Below are positions 41,586 through 51,160 of a stretch of 64,000 nucleotides of DNA, piece by piece (position 1 is the first letter of the stretch; every line of letters begins with the position of its first letter). The position numbers were made by a program, and so were the translations under genes. Under the pieces are notes generated by a model, which searched no databases, was not told the DNA's origin, and saw only the letters and a list, made by a program, of their open reading frames with translations. The DNA lies in NCBI GenBank assembly GCA_963836355.1, contig CAWIJO010000029.1, positions 310,001-374,000 on the forward strand. The letters run 5' to 3'. This stretch comes from Palsa-506 sp963836355 (GTDB taxonomy: Bacteria; Actinomycetota; Actinomycetes; Streptosporangiales; Streptosporangiaceae).

Positions 41586-43318
41586 TCAAAGGTCCAGCTG
41601 CCAGGCAGCACCAGCGGCCCGTGCGGGGTGAAGCCGGCCCGCGCGGCCAGCTGCCACACCGGCCCCCAGCTCTCGGCCAGCAATCCAACGCCCAGCCCGG
41701 CCGCCAGTCCGGACCGGGCAGCCGGGCGGCTGTCACTCGATGCTGGCGAGCGGAGCCGGTCCAGCGGACGCACCCGTGGGTAGATCCGCAGCGGCGCGCC
41801 GGGCGGCAGTCCTGCCCTGGTGCGGGCGAGCTCGGCGGCCTTGTCCAGCCCGCCGAGCTGATCGACGAGGCCGTTCGCCAGTGCGTCCGCGCCGGTCCAT
41901 ACCCGGCCCCTGGCGAGCTCGTGTACCCGCTCGGCGGCCAGCCCGCGGCCAGCAGCAACCTTGCCGGTGAAGTCGGCGTAGATGTGATCGAGCCAGGAGT
42001 TGACCAGGGCCCACTCGTCTTCGCTGAACGCGCGGTTGGTGGTGAACATCGCCGAGTGGGCGCCCTCCGCGACCGAGTCGGTGGTCACCCCGGCCCGGCC
42101 GAGCAGGTCGGCGAGCACCGGCTTGCCGGACAGCACGCCGATCGAGCCGGTCACCGTGCCGGGCTGCGCCACGATCGCGTCGGCGGCCATCGAGATGTAA
42201 TAGCCGCCGGACGCCGCGACGTCGCCCATCGACACCACTACGGGCTTGCCGGCCCCGCGCGCTCGCACCACTTCGCGCCAGATCGTGTCGGAAGCCACGT
42301 AGGAGCCGCCCGGGCTGTTGACCCGCAGCACGATCGCGCGGGCCCGGTCGTCCCCGGCAGCAGCGCGCAGCGCGGCGGCGATCGTGTCCGAGCCCATCGC
42401 GCCGCCGCCCGGCAGCGGCCCGTGCCCGCTGCGCCCGCGCCTGATCGGGCCGGTCGCGTAGATCAGCGCGACCGACTCCTGCCGCGTGGCCGGCAGCTTC
42501 CTGGCCCGCTCGGCGAGCGCCTGCGAGCGCCGGTAGCGGCTGACATACTGCAGCACGGCGTCCGGCCCGGCCTGTTTGCGGACGCTCGCCAGCACTTCGT
42601 CCCGGTAGCCGAGCGCATCCACCAGGCCGGCCTCCAGGGCTTGCGCGGCCATGAACGGGCCCTGGTCGATCAGGGCCCTGGCCTGCGCTGGCTCGATCTT
42701 GCGGCGGTCGGCGATCGCGTCGGTCAGCTGCTCGATGATGGACGCGGCCAGCCGCCCGGTGGCTTCCCTGGCGGGCTCGGTGAAGCTGCGCTCGGTGAAC
42801 TGGTCGGCCGCGTTCTTGTACTCGTGCCGCTTGCCGACCTGGAATTCCACCCCCAGCCGATCCAGCGTGCCGCGGTAGAACCGGCGTTCCACGGAGATCC
42901 CGGTCAGCCCGAGGTCACCGGATGGCTGCAGGTAGATGTTGTCGAACGCGGTGGCCAGGTAATACGGCACGTTGCCGGCCGAGAACTCGCCGAATGTCTC
43001 CGCCCAGGCGACCGTCAGCTTGCCTGCCGCACGGAACTCCCCGACCGCGGCCCGCAGTTCCTGCACCATGGCAAGGCCGATGTTCCGCCCGCCAACCTTG
43101 GCAACGAGCGCCCGGACCCGGCCGTCGCCACGGGCCCGCCGCAGGCCGTCGAGCACGTCGGCGAGCAGCAGCCTGCGCCGCGCCAGCACAGCCGCCGACA
43201 ACGGGTCGGCTGGGCGCTCCTCGATGAGGCCGTCAGAAAGATCAAGTTCCAGGATGAACGGGGCAGTGCGGCGGCGGCGCAGTCTGGCGACCTGATCAGA
43301 AATCATCGATTCGACCAT
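41582..43318 (-). CDS. sppA: signal peptide peptidase SppA, long form
   Basis: A 578-aa Ser/Lys-dyad peptidase of the 67-kDa E. coli type, with two tandem ClpP-like domains. Domain 1 carries the general-base Lys in KRHEYKNAADQFTE; domain 2 carries the nucleophile Ser in MGDVAASGGYYISMAADAI. NSPGGSYVASDTIWREV is the oxyanion loop. No N-terminal membrane anchor is obvious, unlike E. coli SppA, so it may be cytoplasmic or peripherally bound. The C-terminal 40 residues are low complexity. The start is uncertain (ATG 43318 or 43306). The stop overlaps the flavin reductase start. Confidence 0.92.
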   Translation of the reverse strand: MVESMISDQVARLRRRRTAPFILELDLSDGLIEERPADPLSAAVLARRRLLLADVLDGLRRARGDGRVRALVAKVGGRNIGLAMVQELRAAVGEFRAAGKLTVAWAETFGEFSAGNVPYYLATAFDNIYLQPSGDLGLTGISVERRFYRGTLDRLGVEFQVGKRHEYKNAADQFTERSFTEPAREATGRLAASIIEQLTDAIADRRKIEPAQARALIDQGPFMAAQALEAGLVDALGYRDEVLASVRKQAGPDAVLQYVSRYRRSQALAERARKLPATRQESVALIYATGPIRRGRSGHGPLPGGGAMGSDTIAAALRAAAGDDRARAIVLRVNSPGGSYVASDTIWREVVRARGAGKPVVVSMGDVAASGGYYISMAADAIVAQPGTVTGSIGVLSGKPVLADLLGRAGVTTDSVAEGAHSAMFTTNRAFSEDEWALVNSWLDHIYADFTGKVAAGRGLAAERVHELARGRVWTGADALANGLVDQLGGLDKAAELARTRAGLPPGAPLRIYPRVRPLDRLRSPASSDSRPAARSGLAAGLGVGLLAESWGPVWQLAARAGFTPHGPLVLPGSWTFE

Positions 43319-43511
43319 GGGGCCAGCTTAGGGGCCGGTTCGTCCGGGACGGCCCGGACGCCAGCCAGTTGGCCGATCCCAGCCCAGCCATCCACATCCT
43401 CGGCAGCCACGGCCACGGGGCTACGCCGCGGCCGCCGTGCCTGTGCGTGCCGCCAACCGGGACCGCGCCCGAGCCGGGAACCTGGTGGATGTGACATCGG
43501 GCTAGTCAGGT

Positions 43512-43536
43512 GTGGTTGAACATCACATTCAACACT
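43512..43536. promoter_or_regulatory. AT-rich inverted repeat between sppA and NUDIX gene
   Basis: GTTGAA (43515-43520) and TTCAAC (43528-43533) form a perfect inverted repeat with a 7-bp spacer in an unusually AT-rich patch in the 292-bp gap between these divergent genes. Possible operator; no regulator assigned. Confidence 0.35.
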
Positions 43537-43610
43537 TTGGGAGGTCTAACCCGGGTGGGGCGGGGGCGGATCGGGGTGCGCGGCCGGCACGTCGGCTATC
43601 GTCAGCCGCA

Positions 43611-44639
43611 ATGGCTGATCGGGACGGTAATGGGTGGGTCAGGTGCGCCCAGGATCACCTGCACTGGGGCCGGTTCGGCGCGGCCGGGCTGCTCGCCTAC
43701 GTGCCGGGAGATGACGGTGCAGCCACCGTTCTGCTGCAGCGCCGGGGCTGGTGGGGCCACCATCCGGGCACCTGGGGGCCGCCGGGCGGGGCACGGGACA
43801 GCCACGAGTCGGCGGTTGCCGCTGCGCTGCGCGAGGCAGCGGAGGAGGTCGACCTGCCCGCTAACCAGATCGACGTGGGCGGCATTTTCCGCGACGAGCA
43901 CGGCGGCTGGGCCTATCAGACCGTGCTCGCCGAGGTCGCCGAGCCGTTCGCGGTGCGCCCCGTGAGCGCGGAGACCGCGGACGCCCGCTGGCTGCCGGCT
44001 GCCGAGGTCGGGCGGCTGGCGCTGCATCCCGGCTTCGCCGCGCAATGGCCTGCGCTGCAGACGGCGCTTTTCCCGCTGACGGTCATCGTGGACGTGGCGA
44101 ACGTGATGGGCTCGCGGGCCGACGGCTGGTGGCGGGACCGGCCGGGGGCGGCGGCCCGGCTGCACGGCGAGCTGGCCGCGCTGGCCGGGCGCGGCGTCCC
44201 CGGGCTGCCTGACTCGATGGCGGCGCCACCACTGGAACGCTGGTTCCCGCGGTTCGTGCTGGTCCTGGAAGGCGCGGCCCGGGCCGCGCTGCGCAGGCTG
44301 GGCTCCGCGGGACAGCCAGCGGGGCAGCCCGCGGCGGGCTCGGCGGGCTCGGCGGGCTCGGCGGGCTCGGCGGGCTCAGCCGGGACCGTTCCGGGGGCCG
44401 AAACGCCGGCGGCTGGCCGCGCAGGATCGCGCGCGCCGGTTCCGGCGGCCGGCCGCTCGGCCGCCGGGAAGGTCAGCGCGGTTGCCGCCGATGGGTCGGG
44501 TGACGACCTGATCGCCGAGCTGGCGGCCAGGTCTGGCGGCCAGCGCCTCGTCGTGACCGCGGACCGGGAACTGCGCTCAAGGTGCGTGGCCGCCGGGGCA
44601 TCGGTCACCGGCCCGCGCTGGCTGCTCGGGATGCTCTGA
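43611..44639 (+). CDS. NUDIX hydrolase fused to NYN/PIN-like domain
   Basis: Residues 1-140 form a NUDIX hydrolase: the box is GARDSHESAVAAALREAAEEV (Gx5Ex7REUxEE), after GRFGAAGLLAYVPGD and WWGHHPGTWGPPGG. Residues about 165-342 look like an NYN/PIN-type domain: LTVIVDVANVMGSRADGWWRD, FVLVLEGAAR, GDDLIAELAARS and RLVVTADRELRSRC supply the spaced acidic residues. Between them is a low-complexity GSA linker from a 9-bp repeat. Combined nucleotide-pool and RNA-processing roles can be guessed but are unproven. ATG 43611 fits the conserved NGWVRC start; no clear ribosome site. Confidence 0.82.
   Translation: MADRDGNGWVRCAQDHLHWGRFGAAGLLAYVPGDDGAATVLLQRRGWWGHHPGTWGPPGGARDSHESAVAAALREAAEEVDLPANQIDVGGIFRDEHGGWAYQTVLAEVAEPFAVRPVSAETADARWLPAAEVGRLALHPGFAAQWPALQTALFPLTVIVDVANVMGSRADGWWRDRPGAAARLHGELAALAGRGVPGLPDSMAAPPLERWFPRFVLVLEGAARAALRRLGSAGQPAGQPAAGSAGSAGSAGSAGSAGTVPGAETPAAGRAGSRAPVPAAGRSAAGKVSAVAADGSGDDLIAELAARSGGQRLVVTADRELRSRCVAAGASVTGPRWLLGML
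44334..44378. repeat. 9-bp tandem repeat, five copies
   Basis: GCGGGCTCG is repeated five times (last copy GCGGGCTCA), encoding the Gly-Ser-Ala linker of the NUDIX/NYN protein. Confidence 0.9.
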
Positions 44640-44673
44640 CCGGCGCGCGGCCTGCCGGTGTACCGTCGGCAGG

Positions 44674-45915
44674 ATGCCCGGCATCCCCGACGACGCGGCG
44701 GCTGCCGCCGCAACCGGCCGCGGCTCGTTCCCGCTCGGCGCGGCCGCGGCGATCGCCGAGCTGGACGGCGACCCGCATCCGCTGCTGCGGCGGCTGCGCG
44801 AGCGCGAGCCGGTCTCCTGGCTGCCGGCCCTCGGCGGCTGGCTGGTGACCCGGCACGATCTCGCGCTGCGGGTGATGCGCGACAGCGAGACGTTCACCGT
44901 GGACGATCCGCGATTCTCCACGGCCCGGGTGGTCGGGCCGTCGATGCTCTCGCTGGACGGCGCGGCGCACCGCCGCCACCGCGATCCGTTCAGCCAGGCC
45001 TTCCGCGGCGCGGATGCGAACGCACGGCTGGCCGCGCTCGCCGCCGCCGAGGCCGCCCGCCTGGTGGCCGCGGTGCAGCCGGCCGGCCAGGCCGAGCTGC
45101 GCCGTGACCTGGCCGGCCCGCTGGCGGCGGCCGTGGTCGCCGAGTTGCTCGGCCTGGCCGAGACCGATCCCGCCGTGATCTTGTCCTGGTACGACGCGAT
45201 CGTCGGCGCGGTAACGGCGCTGTCGGCGGAGTCCGGCCGCCCGGCCGGTGCCCGGTCCGCGGACGTCGCGTACCGGGCGGGCCGGGCAGCGTTCGGCGAG
45301 CTGCGCGCCAGCATCGAGCCGGTGATCGGCCGCGGCGACACGCCCTCGCTTATCGCCGCGGCAGCCGCAACCGGCGGCCTGACTACGGACGAGGTCGTGT
45401 CGAACGCGGCCGTCCTGTTGTTCGGCGGGATCGAGACCACCGAGGGAATGATCTGCAACGCGATCTTGCACCTGCTCAGCCATCCCGATCAGCTCAGCGC
45501 GGCGGTCGCCGACCGGGATCTGCTGACGAGCGCGGTAGCGGAGTCACTTCGACTAGAGCCGGCGGCGGCCGTGATCGATCGCTACGCCACCGCGGACGCG
45601 CTGGTCGGCGGAGCCAGCATCCGGCGTGGCGACCTGGTGATCGTCTCGATCGCCGCGGCCAACCGCGATCCGGCGGTCTTCGCCGAGCCGGACCGGTTCG
45701 ACATCAGGCGGCGCAACGCGCGGCAGAATTTCGGCTTCGCCCGCGGCTCGCATTTCTGCCCGGGCGCCGAGCTTGCCCGGCTGGAGACGCAGTCCGCGAT
45801 CCGTGCGCTGCTCGGCCGGCTGCCAGACGTCCGGCTGGACGCAGCCCGGCCGAGTGCACCGCGCGGGCTTGTCTTCCGCAAGCCGCCGTCGCTGCACGTC
45901 TGCTGGACCCCGTAG
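44674..45915 (+). CDS. cytochrome P450
   Basis: A 413-aa soluble bacterial P450. The I-helix is LLFGGIETTEGM (AGxET-like), the K-helix ExxR is ESLRLEPAAAV, and the heme loop FGFARGSHFCPGAELARLE holds the axial Cys. RHDLALRVMRDSETFTVDD and DGAAHRRHRDPFSQAF are the B/C-helix signatures. ATG 44674, 35 bp after the NUDIX gene, same direction, possibly co-transcribed. No adjacent ferredoxin or reductase. Substrate unknown. Confidence 0.93.
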   Translation: MPGIPDDAAAAAATGRGSFPLGAAAAIAELDGDPHPLLRRLREREPVSWLPALGGWLVTRHDLALRVMRDSETFTVDDPRFSTARVVGPSMLSLDGAAHRRHRDPFSQAFRGADANARLAALAAAEAARLVAAVQPAGQAELRRDLAGPLAAAVVAELLGLAETDPAVILSWYDAIVGAVTALSAESGRPAGARSADVAYRAGRAAFGELRASIEPVIGRGDTPSLIAAAAATGGLTTDEVVSNAAVLLFGGIETTEGMICNAILHLLSHPDQLSAAVADRDLLTSAVAESLRLEPAAAVIDRYATADALVGGASIRRGDLVIVSIAAANRDPAVFAEPDRFDIRRRNARQNFGFARGSHFCPGAELARLETQSAIRALLGRLPDVRLDAARPSAPRGLVFRKPPSLHVCWTP

Positions 45916-45997
45916 CGCCAGTCAGACGACTGCCGCCAGGGCGCTGCGACCGCGCCAGTCAGCGACGGTTGGCTGACGGGCGGCCGCAGCGGCGCCC

Positions 45998-46864
45998 TCA
46001 GGCCACCTGGACCGAGCGCTTGGCCAGACCGAGCCAGTAGCCGGTGATGGTGGTGACCGGCGGCGCAACGGCGGCCGTCGCGCCGAGCGTCACGAACAGC
46101 GGGGCGAAATGCTCCGTCGTGGGGTGCGCATAGCGGGCCCCCGGCGCGCGCTGGAACGTGGCCAGCGCGTCGATGTCACCACTGTCCAGAGCCTGGCCGG
46201 CCCATTGGTCGAACTCGGTGGACCACCCGGGCGGCGTCGCATCGAAACGGAACTCTCGCAGGAACGGCAGCCCGTGCGTGAGGAATCCGCTGCCGATGAT
46301 CAGTACTCCCTCGTCCCGCAGCGGCCGGAGCCTCGCGCCGATGCTGATCAGCCGGGCGGGGTCCAGGGTCGGCATGGAGATCTGCAGCACCGGGATGTCA
46401 GCGTCCGGGTACATGACGGTGAGCGGCACGTAAGCACCGTGGTCGAGTCCCCGGTCCGGCTGGTCGGCAACGGGCTCGGTGCCCGCCAGCAAGTCCCGGA
46501 TCGCGGCCGCCAGCTCCGGGCTGCCCGGAGCTGGGTAACGAGCATGGTAATAGCGCTCGGGAAAGCCACCGAAGTCGTAGATGAGCGGCATGCCATCCCT
46601 GGTCGCGCCGATGGTCAGTGGCGCGGATTCCCAGTGCGCGGACACCATCAAGATGGCGCTGGGGCGCGGCAGCGCGCGGGCCCAGCCTTCCAGCTGGGTC
46701 ACCCACAACGGGTCATCAACCAGCGGTGGCGCGCCGTGGCCCAGGTAGATCGCCGGCATCCGGCCAGGGATGATGGCGGCTGCCGATTTCGCTGCGACCT
46801 TCTCGGCGGCATCGAGCGGCACCCGCTCATGGTCTGGGGCCTGCGCGTCGAGTTCCTCATCCAC
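45998..46864 (-). CDS. DODA-type extradiol ring-opening dioxygenase
   Basis: A 288-aa member of the class III extradiol (LigB/YgiD-DODA) family, with metal ligand His in MPAIYLGHGAPPL, ILMVSAHWESAPL, and RGLDHGAYVPLTVMYPDADIPVLQ; a final His lies in GARYAHPTTEHFAPLFV. These enzymes cleave catechols such as DOPA. The GTG at 46864 has AAGGAG upstream; a 30-residue N-terminal extension precedes the conserved start. Convergent with the P450, and co-directional with but separated by a terminator from the upstream glgB. Confidence 0.9.
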   Translation of the reverse strand: MDEELDAQAPDHERVPLDAAEKVAAKSAAAIIPGRMPAIYLGHGAPPLVDDPLWVTQLEGWARALPRPSAILMVSAHWESAPLTIGATRDGMPLIYDFGGFPERYYHARYPAPGSPELAAAIRDLLAGTEPVADQPDRGLDHGAYVPLTVMYPDADIPVLQISMPTLDPARLISIGARLRPLRDEGVLIIGSGFLTHGLPFLREFRFDATPPGWSTEFDQWAGQALDSGDIDALATFQRAPGARYAHPTTEHFAPLFVTLGATAAVAPPVTTITGYWLGLAKRSVQVA

Positions 46865-46912
46865 AGCTGCTCCTTACCCGGAATGCCGGCACGCCGACCG
46901 CCCGCCGGTTGC

Positions 46913-46945
46913 GCCGGGCCCGGGTCCCTATTGGCCGGGCCCGGC
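46913..46945. terminator. terminator of the glgE-treS-mak-glgB operon
   Basis: GCCGGGCCCGG (46913-46923) pairs perfectly with CCGGGCCCGGC (46935-46945) around an 11-nt loop. The hairpin touches the glgB stop codon (46945-46947). Confidence 0.75.
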
Positions 46946-49428
46946 TAGGCCTCGGGAGCGAGCCAGAGCGTGCCGAGCGGAGGAACGGTCAGCACGGCTG
47001 ACGCTGGCAGGCCATGCCACGGCTCATCGACGGTCTCGATGATTCCCATGTTGCCGACGCCGCTGCCGCCGTAGATCTCCGCATCGGTATTGATCACCTC
47101 GCGCCACCGTCCTGCCCTTGGCAGCCCGATCCGGTAGTTGAGGTGCGGCTCCCCGGCGAAGTTAGCCACGCAGGCGATCATCCCGGACCCGCCGCCCGGC
47201 CTGGCCCCGTCAGCCACGCCGCCCGGGCCGGACCCGCCCGCGCTCGCAGCTGTAACCCGGGCGGCGCCGGCGTACCGCAGGAATGACACCACGTTGCCCG
47301 CATAGTCATTCGCGTCGATCCAGCCGAATCCAGTCTGCGAGAAGTCATTGGCCCATAGCGCGGGATCGGCGCGGTAGGCCGCGTTCAAATCAATGACAAG
47401 TCGCTGCAACCCGGCCTGGCGGGGACCGCCGAGCGCCGCCCAGTCCAGCCCAGTTTGCTCTGACCACTCGGCCGCCTGCCCGAACTCCGAGCCCATGAAC
47501 AACAGTTGCTTGCCCGGATGCGCCCACATGTAGGCCAGCAGCGCCCGCAGGCCGGCGAACTTCCGCCACTCGTCACCGGGCATCTTGCCGAGCAGCGACC
47601 CCTTGCCGTGCACGACTTCGTCGTGCGACAGCGGCAGGACGAAGTTCTCGGTGTACGCGTACATCATCGAGAAAGTCAGCTCGTTGTGGTGATAGTGCCG
47701 GAACACCGGGTCGTGCGCCACGTAGGCAAGCGTGTCGTGCATCCAGCCCAGGTTCCACTTCAGGCCGAATCCGAGCCCGCCCAGGTACACCGGCTGGGTC
47801 ACTCCCGGCCAGGCGGTCGACTCTTCCGCGATCATCATGATGCCGGGCGCCCGCCGGTAGCAGGTCGCATTCACCTCGCGGAGCAGCGCGACGGCGTCCA
47901 GGTTCTCCCGGCCGCCAAGCGAGTTCGGGTACCACTCGCCGTCCTTCCGCGAGTAGTCCAAGTAGAGCATCGAGGCGACGGCGTCCACCCGCAGGCCGTC
48001 GACGTGGAATTCTTCCAGCCAGTAAACGGCGTTGGCGACCAGGAAGTTGCGCACCTCGGTCCGGCCGTAGTCGAAGATCAGCGTGCCCCAGTCCGGGTGC
48101 TCGCCGCGCCGCGGGTCGGCGTGCTCGTACAGCGGCGTGCCGTCGAACCTGGCCAGCGCCCACGAGTCGCGGGGAAAATGCGCGGGCACCCAGTCCACCA
48201 GCACGCCGATGCCGGCCTGATGCAGCCGGTCCACCAGCGCCCGGAACTCATCGGGCCTGCCGAACCGGGCCGACGGCGCGTAATACGACGTCACCTGGTA
48301 GCCCCAGGACCCGCCGTACGGATGCTCGGCCACCGGCAGGAACTCCACATGCGTGAAGCCGAGCTCGGCGACATAACTGGCGAGCTGGTCGGCCAGCTCG
48401 GTGTAGGACAGCCCGGGCCGCCACGAGCCGAGGTGCACCTCGTAGACGCTCATCGGCTGGCTGAGCGGGTTCCGTGCGTCCCTGGCGGCCAGCCAGTCGC
48501 CATCGCCCCACTGGTATCGCGACTGGTATACCACCGAGGCGGTGTCCGGCGGCCGCTGCGCGGCCTGCGCCATCGGGTCGGCCTTGCGCTGCCAGCTGCC
48601 GTCCGGCCCGCAGATCTCGAACTTGTACCTGGCACCCTCGCCGGCCCCGGGCACGAACAGTTCCCACACGCCCGAGCTGCCCAGCGACCGCATCGGGTGC
48701 GCGTGCCCGTCCCAGAAATTGAAATCACCGATCACCCGCACGCCGCGTGCGTTCGGCGCCCAGACAGCGAATGAGCTGCCGGTGACAGGATCAAAGCCTT
48801 TCTTAAACGGATTGTCCCCGCTGGCTCCGGTAGCGCTGGCGGCGGCTGCAGGCGCTGCCGCCGGCCCGCCTGCCGCAGCTATGTCATCGCCGCGGGCGGC
48901 CTGCTCGGCGGGGATGTCATCGCCGCCGCCCGCCGGGTACTGCCGGAGATGCGCGCCGAGCACCTGCCAGAGCTCCTCGTGCCTGCCCTCGCGGATGAGG
49001 TGCATGTCGATCTCGCCGAGCGTGGGCAGGTGCCGGTAGGGGTCATCGACCAGAATCTCGCCGGCTGGGACCGGCGTTCCGGCGCCGGCCTGGCCGGCTA
49101 GCCCGGCCCCGCTCCGGCCGCCTGGCCCGGCGTCAGCCTGGCCGTCCCCGGCACCGGGGTAGGTCACGGCGAGCCGGTAGTCCGGGATCTCCGTGCCCGG
49201 CAGCGTCGCGGCGAAGACGCCCTGATGCAGGTGCCCGGCGGGGAACCGGCTGCCGTCGGCGAGCACGACAGTCACCGAGATCGCAAGCGGCCGCAGCGTG
49301 CGGATGGCTATGCCGCCGGCCACCGGGTGCGCGCCGAGTACCGAATGCGGGTCGTGGTGCAGACCGGCCACGATCCGGTCGATCTCGCCGAGGCTGACCC
49401 CGGCGGTGGTGTCCTTCTGGGCGGGCAT
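46945..49428 (-). CDS. glgB: 1,4-alpha-glucan branching enzyme
   Basis: GH13 enzyme introducing alpha-1,6 branches. The 827-aa model has an N-terminal extension and CBM48 modules (about 15-230; VLGAHPVAGGIAIRTLRP and FAVWAPNARGVRVIGDFNFW), a TIM barrel with VYEVHLGSW, the catalytic Asp in DGLRVDAVASMLY, Glu in MMIAEESTAWP and Asp in LSHDEVVHGKGSL, and an all-beta C-terminal domain. A low-complexity Gly/Ala/Pro linker at about 50-165 is longer than usual. ATG 49428 lies 2 bp after the mak stop, so it is co-translated with it. Last gene of the GlgE-pathway operon. Confidence 0.96.
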   Translation of the reverse strand: MPAQKDTTAGVSLGEIDRIVAGLHHDPHSVLGAHPVAGGIAIRTLRPLAISVTVVLADGSRFPAGHLHQGVFAATLPGTEIPDYRLAVTYPGAGDGQADAGPGGRSGAGLAGQAGAGTPVPAGEILVDDPYRHLPTLGEIDMHLIREGRHEELWQVLGAHLRQYPAGGGDDIPAEQAARGDDIAAAGGPAAAPAAAASATGASGDNPFKKGFDPVTGSSFAVWAPNARGVRVIGDFNFWDGHAHPMRSLGSSGVWELFVPGAGEGARYKFEICGPDGSWQRKADPMAQAAQRPPDTASVVYQSRYQWGDGDWLAARDARNPLSQPMSVYEVHLGSWRPGLSYTELADQLASYVAELGFTHVEFLPVAEHPYGGSWGYQVTSYYAPSARFGRPDEFRALVDRLHQAGIGVLVDWVPAHFPRDSWALARFDGTPLYEHADPRRGEHPDWGTLIFDYGRTEVRNFLVANAVYWLEEFHVDGLRVDAVASMLYLDYSRKDGEWYPNSLGGRENLDAVALLREVNATCYRRAPGIMMIAEESTAWPGVTQPVYLGGLGFGLKWNLGWMHDTLAYVAHDPVFRHYHHNELTFSMMYAYTENFVLPLSHDEVVHGKGSLLGKMPGDEWRKFAGLRALLAYMWAHPGKQLLFMGSEFGQAAEWSEQTGLDWAALGGPRQAGLQRLVIDLNAAYRADPALWANDFSQTGFGWIDANDYAGNVVSFLRYAGAARVTAASAGGSGPGGVADGARPGGGSGMIACVANFAGEPHLNYRIGLPRAGRWREVINTDAEIYGGSGVGNMGIIETVDEPWHGLPASAVLTVPPLGTLWLAPEA

Positions 49429-49430
49429 GG

Positions 49431-50789
49431 CTACATTCCCGCGATCGCGCTGAGCGGGATGGGCTGCCATGAGGGCCGGTGCCTGGCCTCGTAGGTCACT
49501 TCGTAAACCGCCTTATCGAGCATCAGGGCGCGCAGCAGCACGCTCTGGGCCCGCGGGTCCGTCCCGCTGGCTTCCGCGTACCCCGCGCAGAACGCAGCGG
49601 AGTTCCTGACCACCCAGTCGCTGGCCGCCGCGGACAGCCGCGCCTCATCGGGATGGCCGATCAGCTGATGCCTGGCCGCGTAGTCGAACGACCGCAGCAT
49701 GCCAGCCACATCCTGCAGGGCCGGGGACCGGGATCGGCGCCGTTCCAGCGGGGCGGCGGGCTCGCCCTCGAAGTCGAGCAATACCCAGCCGGTCTGGGTC
49801 CGCATCACCTGGCCGAGGTGATAGTCGCCGTGAACCCGCTGGACCGGCAGCCGCGTGCCCAGGCTGGCCAGCTGCGCGTAGGCGGCCTCGACCGGGCCGG
49901 CCAGCTTGGCCAGCTCCGGCACCTCGGCGCTGGCCTCCTTGAGCTTGCTGGTCATCTGGGCGCCGAGCTCGGCTACCGCGCCGGCCTCCAGCAGGCTGGT
50001 GCCGAACGCGGCGGCCAGGTCGGCGTGCACGCTGGCGGTAGCGGCACCGAGCCGGTGTGCCTCGCCGGCGAAGTCACCGCCCGCGTCGGCCGCCCGGCTG
50101 GTCTCGTCGGTGGCATACAGATCCCGCAGGCTGGTCTCGGCGAGCGACCAGCCGTCGCAGCCGCCGCGCAGGTACTCAGACAAGATCGCGAGCAGCGCGG
50201 GCTCGTCACCATTCAGGCTGGCCTCGATCCAGCCGAATGGCCGGGCCACGTGCTCCGAGCCAAGTCCGGCCAGCGCGTGCGCTACCTCGAGATCCGGGTT
50301 CTGGCCCGGGAAAACCCGGCGGAATACCTTGAGGATGGCGGACTCGCCGAAGATCAGGCTGGTGTTGCTCTGCTCCGCGGACAGCACCAGGCTGCGCGCG
50401 GCCGCGTCGATCGGCGCGCCGGGCTCGGGAACGAATCGCAGCGGGCCGGTCACCCGCCCGGCGGCGATGCCGCCGGTAAGCACGCCGGTCAGGGCCGGGT
50501 CGTGCAGCGCGTCGTAGGCCGTCCTGCCGTGCCCGTCCGGCCCGATGACCGCATGCTTCAGCTGCTTCGGAACCTGCGCCCTGATGCCTGCCAGAACCTG
50601 GTACCGGACCGCCGCGCCACCGCTGGACACGCTAATGATCAGATGCCGCAGCTCGGGATCGCCGCTGGCGAGCGGGGTGTCAGCGATGATCGCGAGATCG
50701 GCGGCAGCGGCAGCGCTGCCGCCCGGATACCAGCGCTGCGCTGGCAGCCATGTGGCCAGTGAGTGTTCCAGTGTCATGATTGCGGGCAT
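49431..50789 (-). CDS. mak: maltokinase
   Basis: ATP-dependent kinase making maltose-1-phosphate, the donor for GlgE. The 452-aa protein has the Mak N-terminus (LATWLPAQRWYPG), a nucleotide loop (EQSNTSLIFGESAILKVFRR) and the aminoglycoside-kinase-like catalytic motifs VHGDYHLGQVMR and LLDFEGEPAAPLERRR. ATG 50789 follows GGGAAGGGA; a second ATG at 50777 is possible. It precedes glgB by 2 bp. treS lies 371 bp upstream, so mak-glgB may also be transcribed from a promoter in that gap. Confidence 0.95.
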   Translation of the reverse strand: MPAIMTLEHSLATWLPAQRWYPGGSAAAAADLAIIADTPLASGDPELRHLIISVSSGGAAVRYQVLAGIRAQVPKQLKHAVIGPDGHGRTAYDALHDPALTGVLTGGIAAGRVTGPLRFVPEPGAPIDAAARSLVLSAEQSNTSLIFGESAILKVFRRVFPGQNPDLEVAHALAGLGSEHVARPFGWIEASLNGDEPALLAILSEYLRGGCDGWSLAETSLRDLYATDETSRAADAGGDFAGEAHRLGAATASVHADLAAAFGTSLLEAGAVAELGAQMTSKLKEASAEVPELAKLAGPVEAAYAQLASLGTRLPVQRVHGDYHLGQVMRTQTGWVLLDFEGEPAAPLERRRSRSPALQDVAGMLRSFDYAARHQLIGHPDEARLSAAASDWVVRNSAAFCAGYAEASGTDPRAQSVLLRALMLDKAVYEVTYEARHRPSWQPIPLSAIAGM

Positions 50790-51160
50790 GTGTCCCTTCC
50801 CGTCGGCTGTAAACAACCGTACGGGGCGGCGCGGTCGGCCCGTGCCCATGGGGTGTAGATAGCCGCCGCGAGCTTAGTCGCCGCGGGCGAGCGGGCCGGC
50901 TGGTCCATGGCGGGCTACTCGCGTCCGCCGGGCCGACGCGGTCCGCGAGGCAGGCAGCCCGCCGCAGTACGACGCCGGGCGGGCGCGGATGGCCGCCCGG
51001 AACGAGGACAGCGCGGCCGCGCTCGCCGGGGAATGCCCGACGAAAAAGGCATGCCGGTCATGCAGGGTGTGAACCTTGCAGTAGCACGGGTGCACCACCG
51101 CTGCCAGCGGGAATACCGCGATAACCTGCGCTTATCTGCATGAGCTGTTGCCCGCTCCCA
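50790..51160. other. mak-treS spacer, no gene recognised
   Basis: 371 bp between two genes that are usually adjacent. Short frames exist on both strands (for example a 74-aa minus frame with several Cys and His) but have no ribosome site or recognisable similarity. An internal promoter for mak-glgB is plausible; no clear -35/-10 was found. Confidence 0.4.

Noticed and set aside
41621..43519. 632-aa plus-strand open frame
   Set aside because: Antisense of sppA; Gly/Arg/Gln-rich shadow.
50874..51098. 74-aa minus frame with Cys/His in the mak-treS spacer
   Set aside because: No ribosome site, no similarity I recognise, third-position pattern not convincing.
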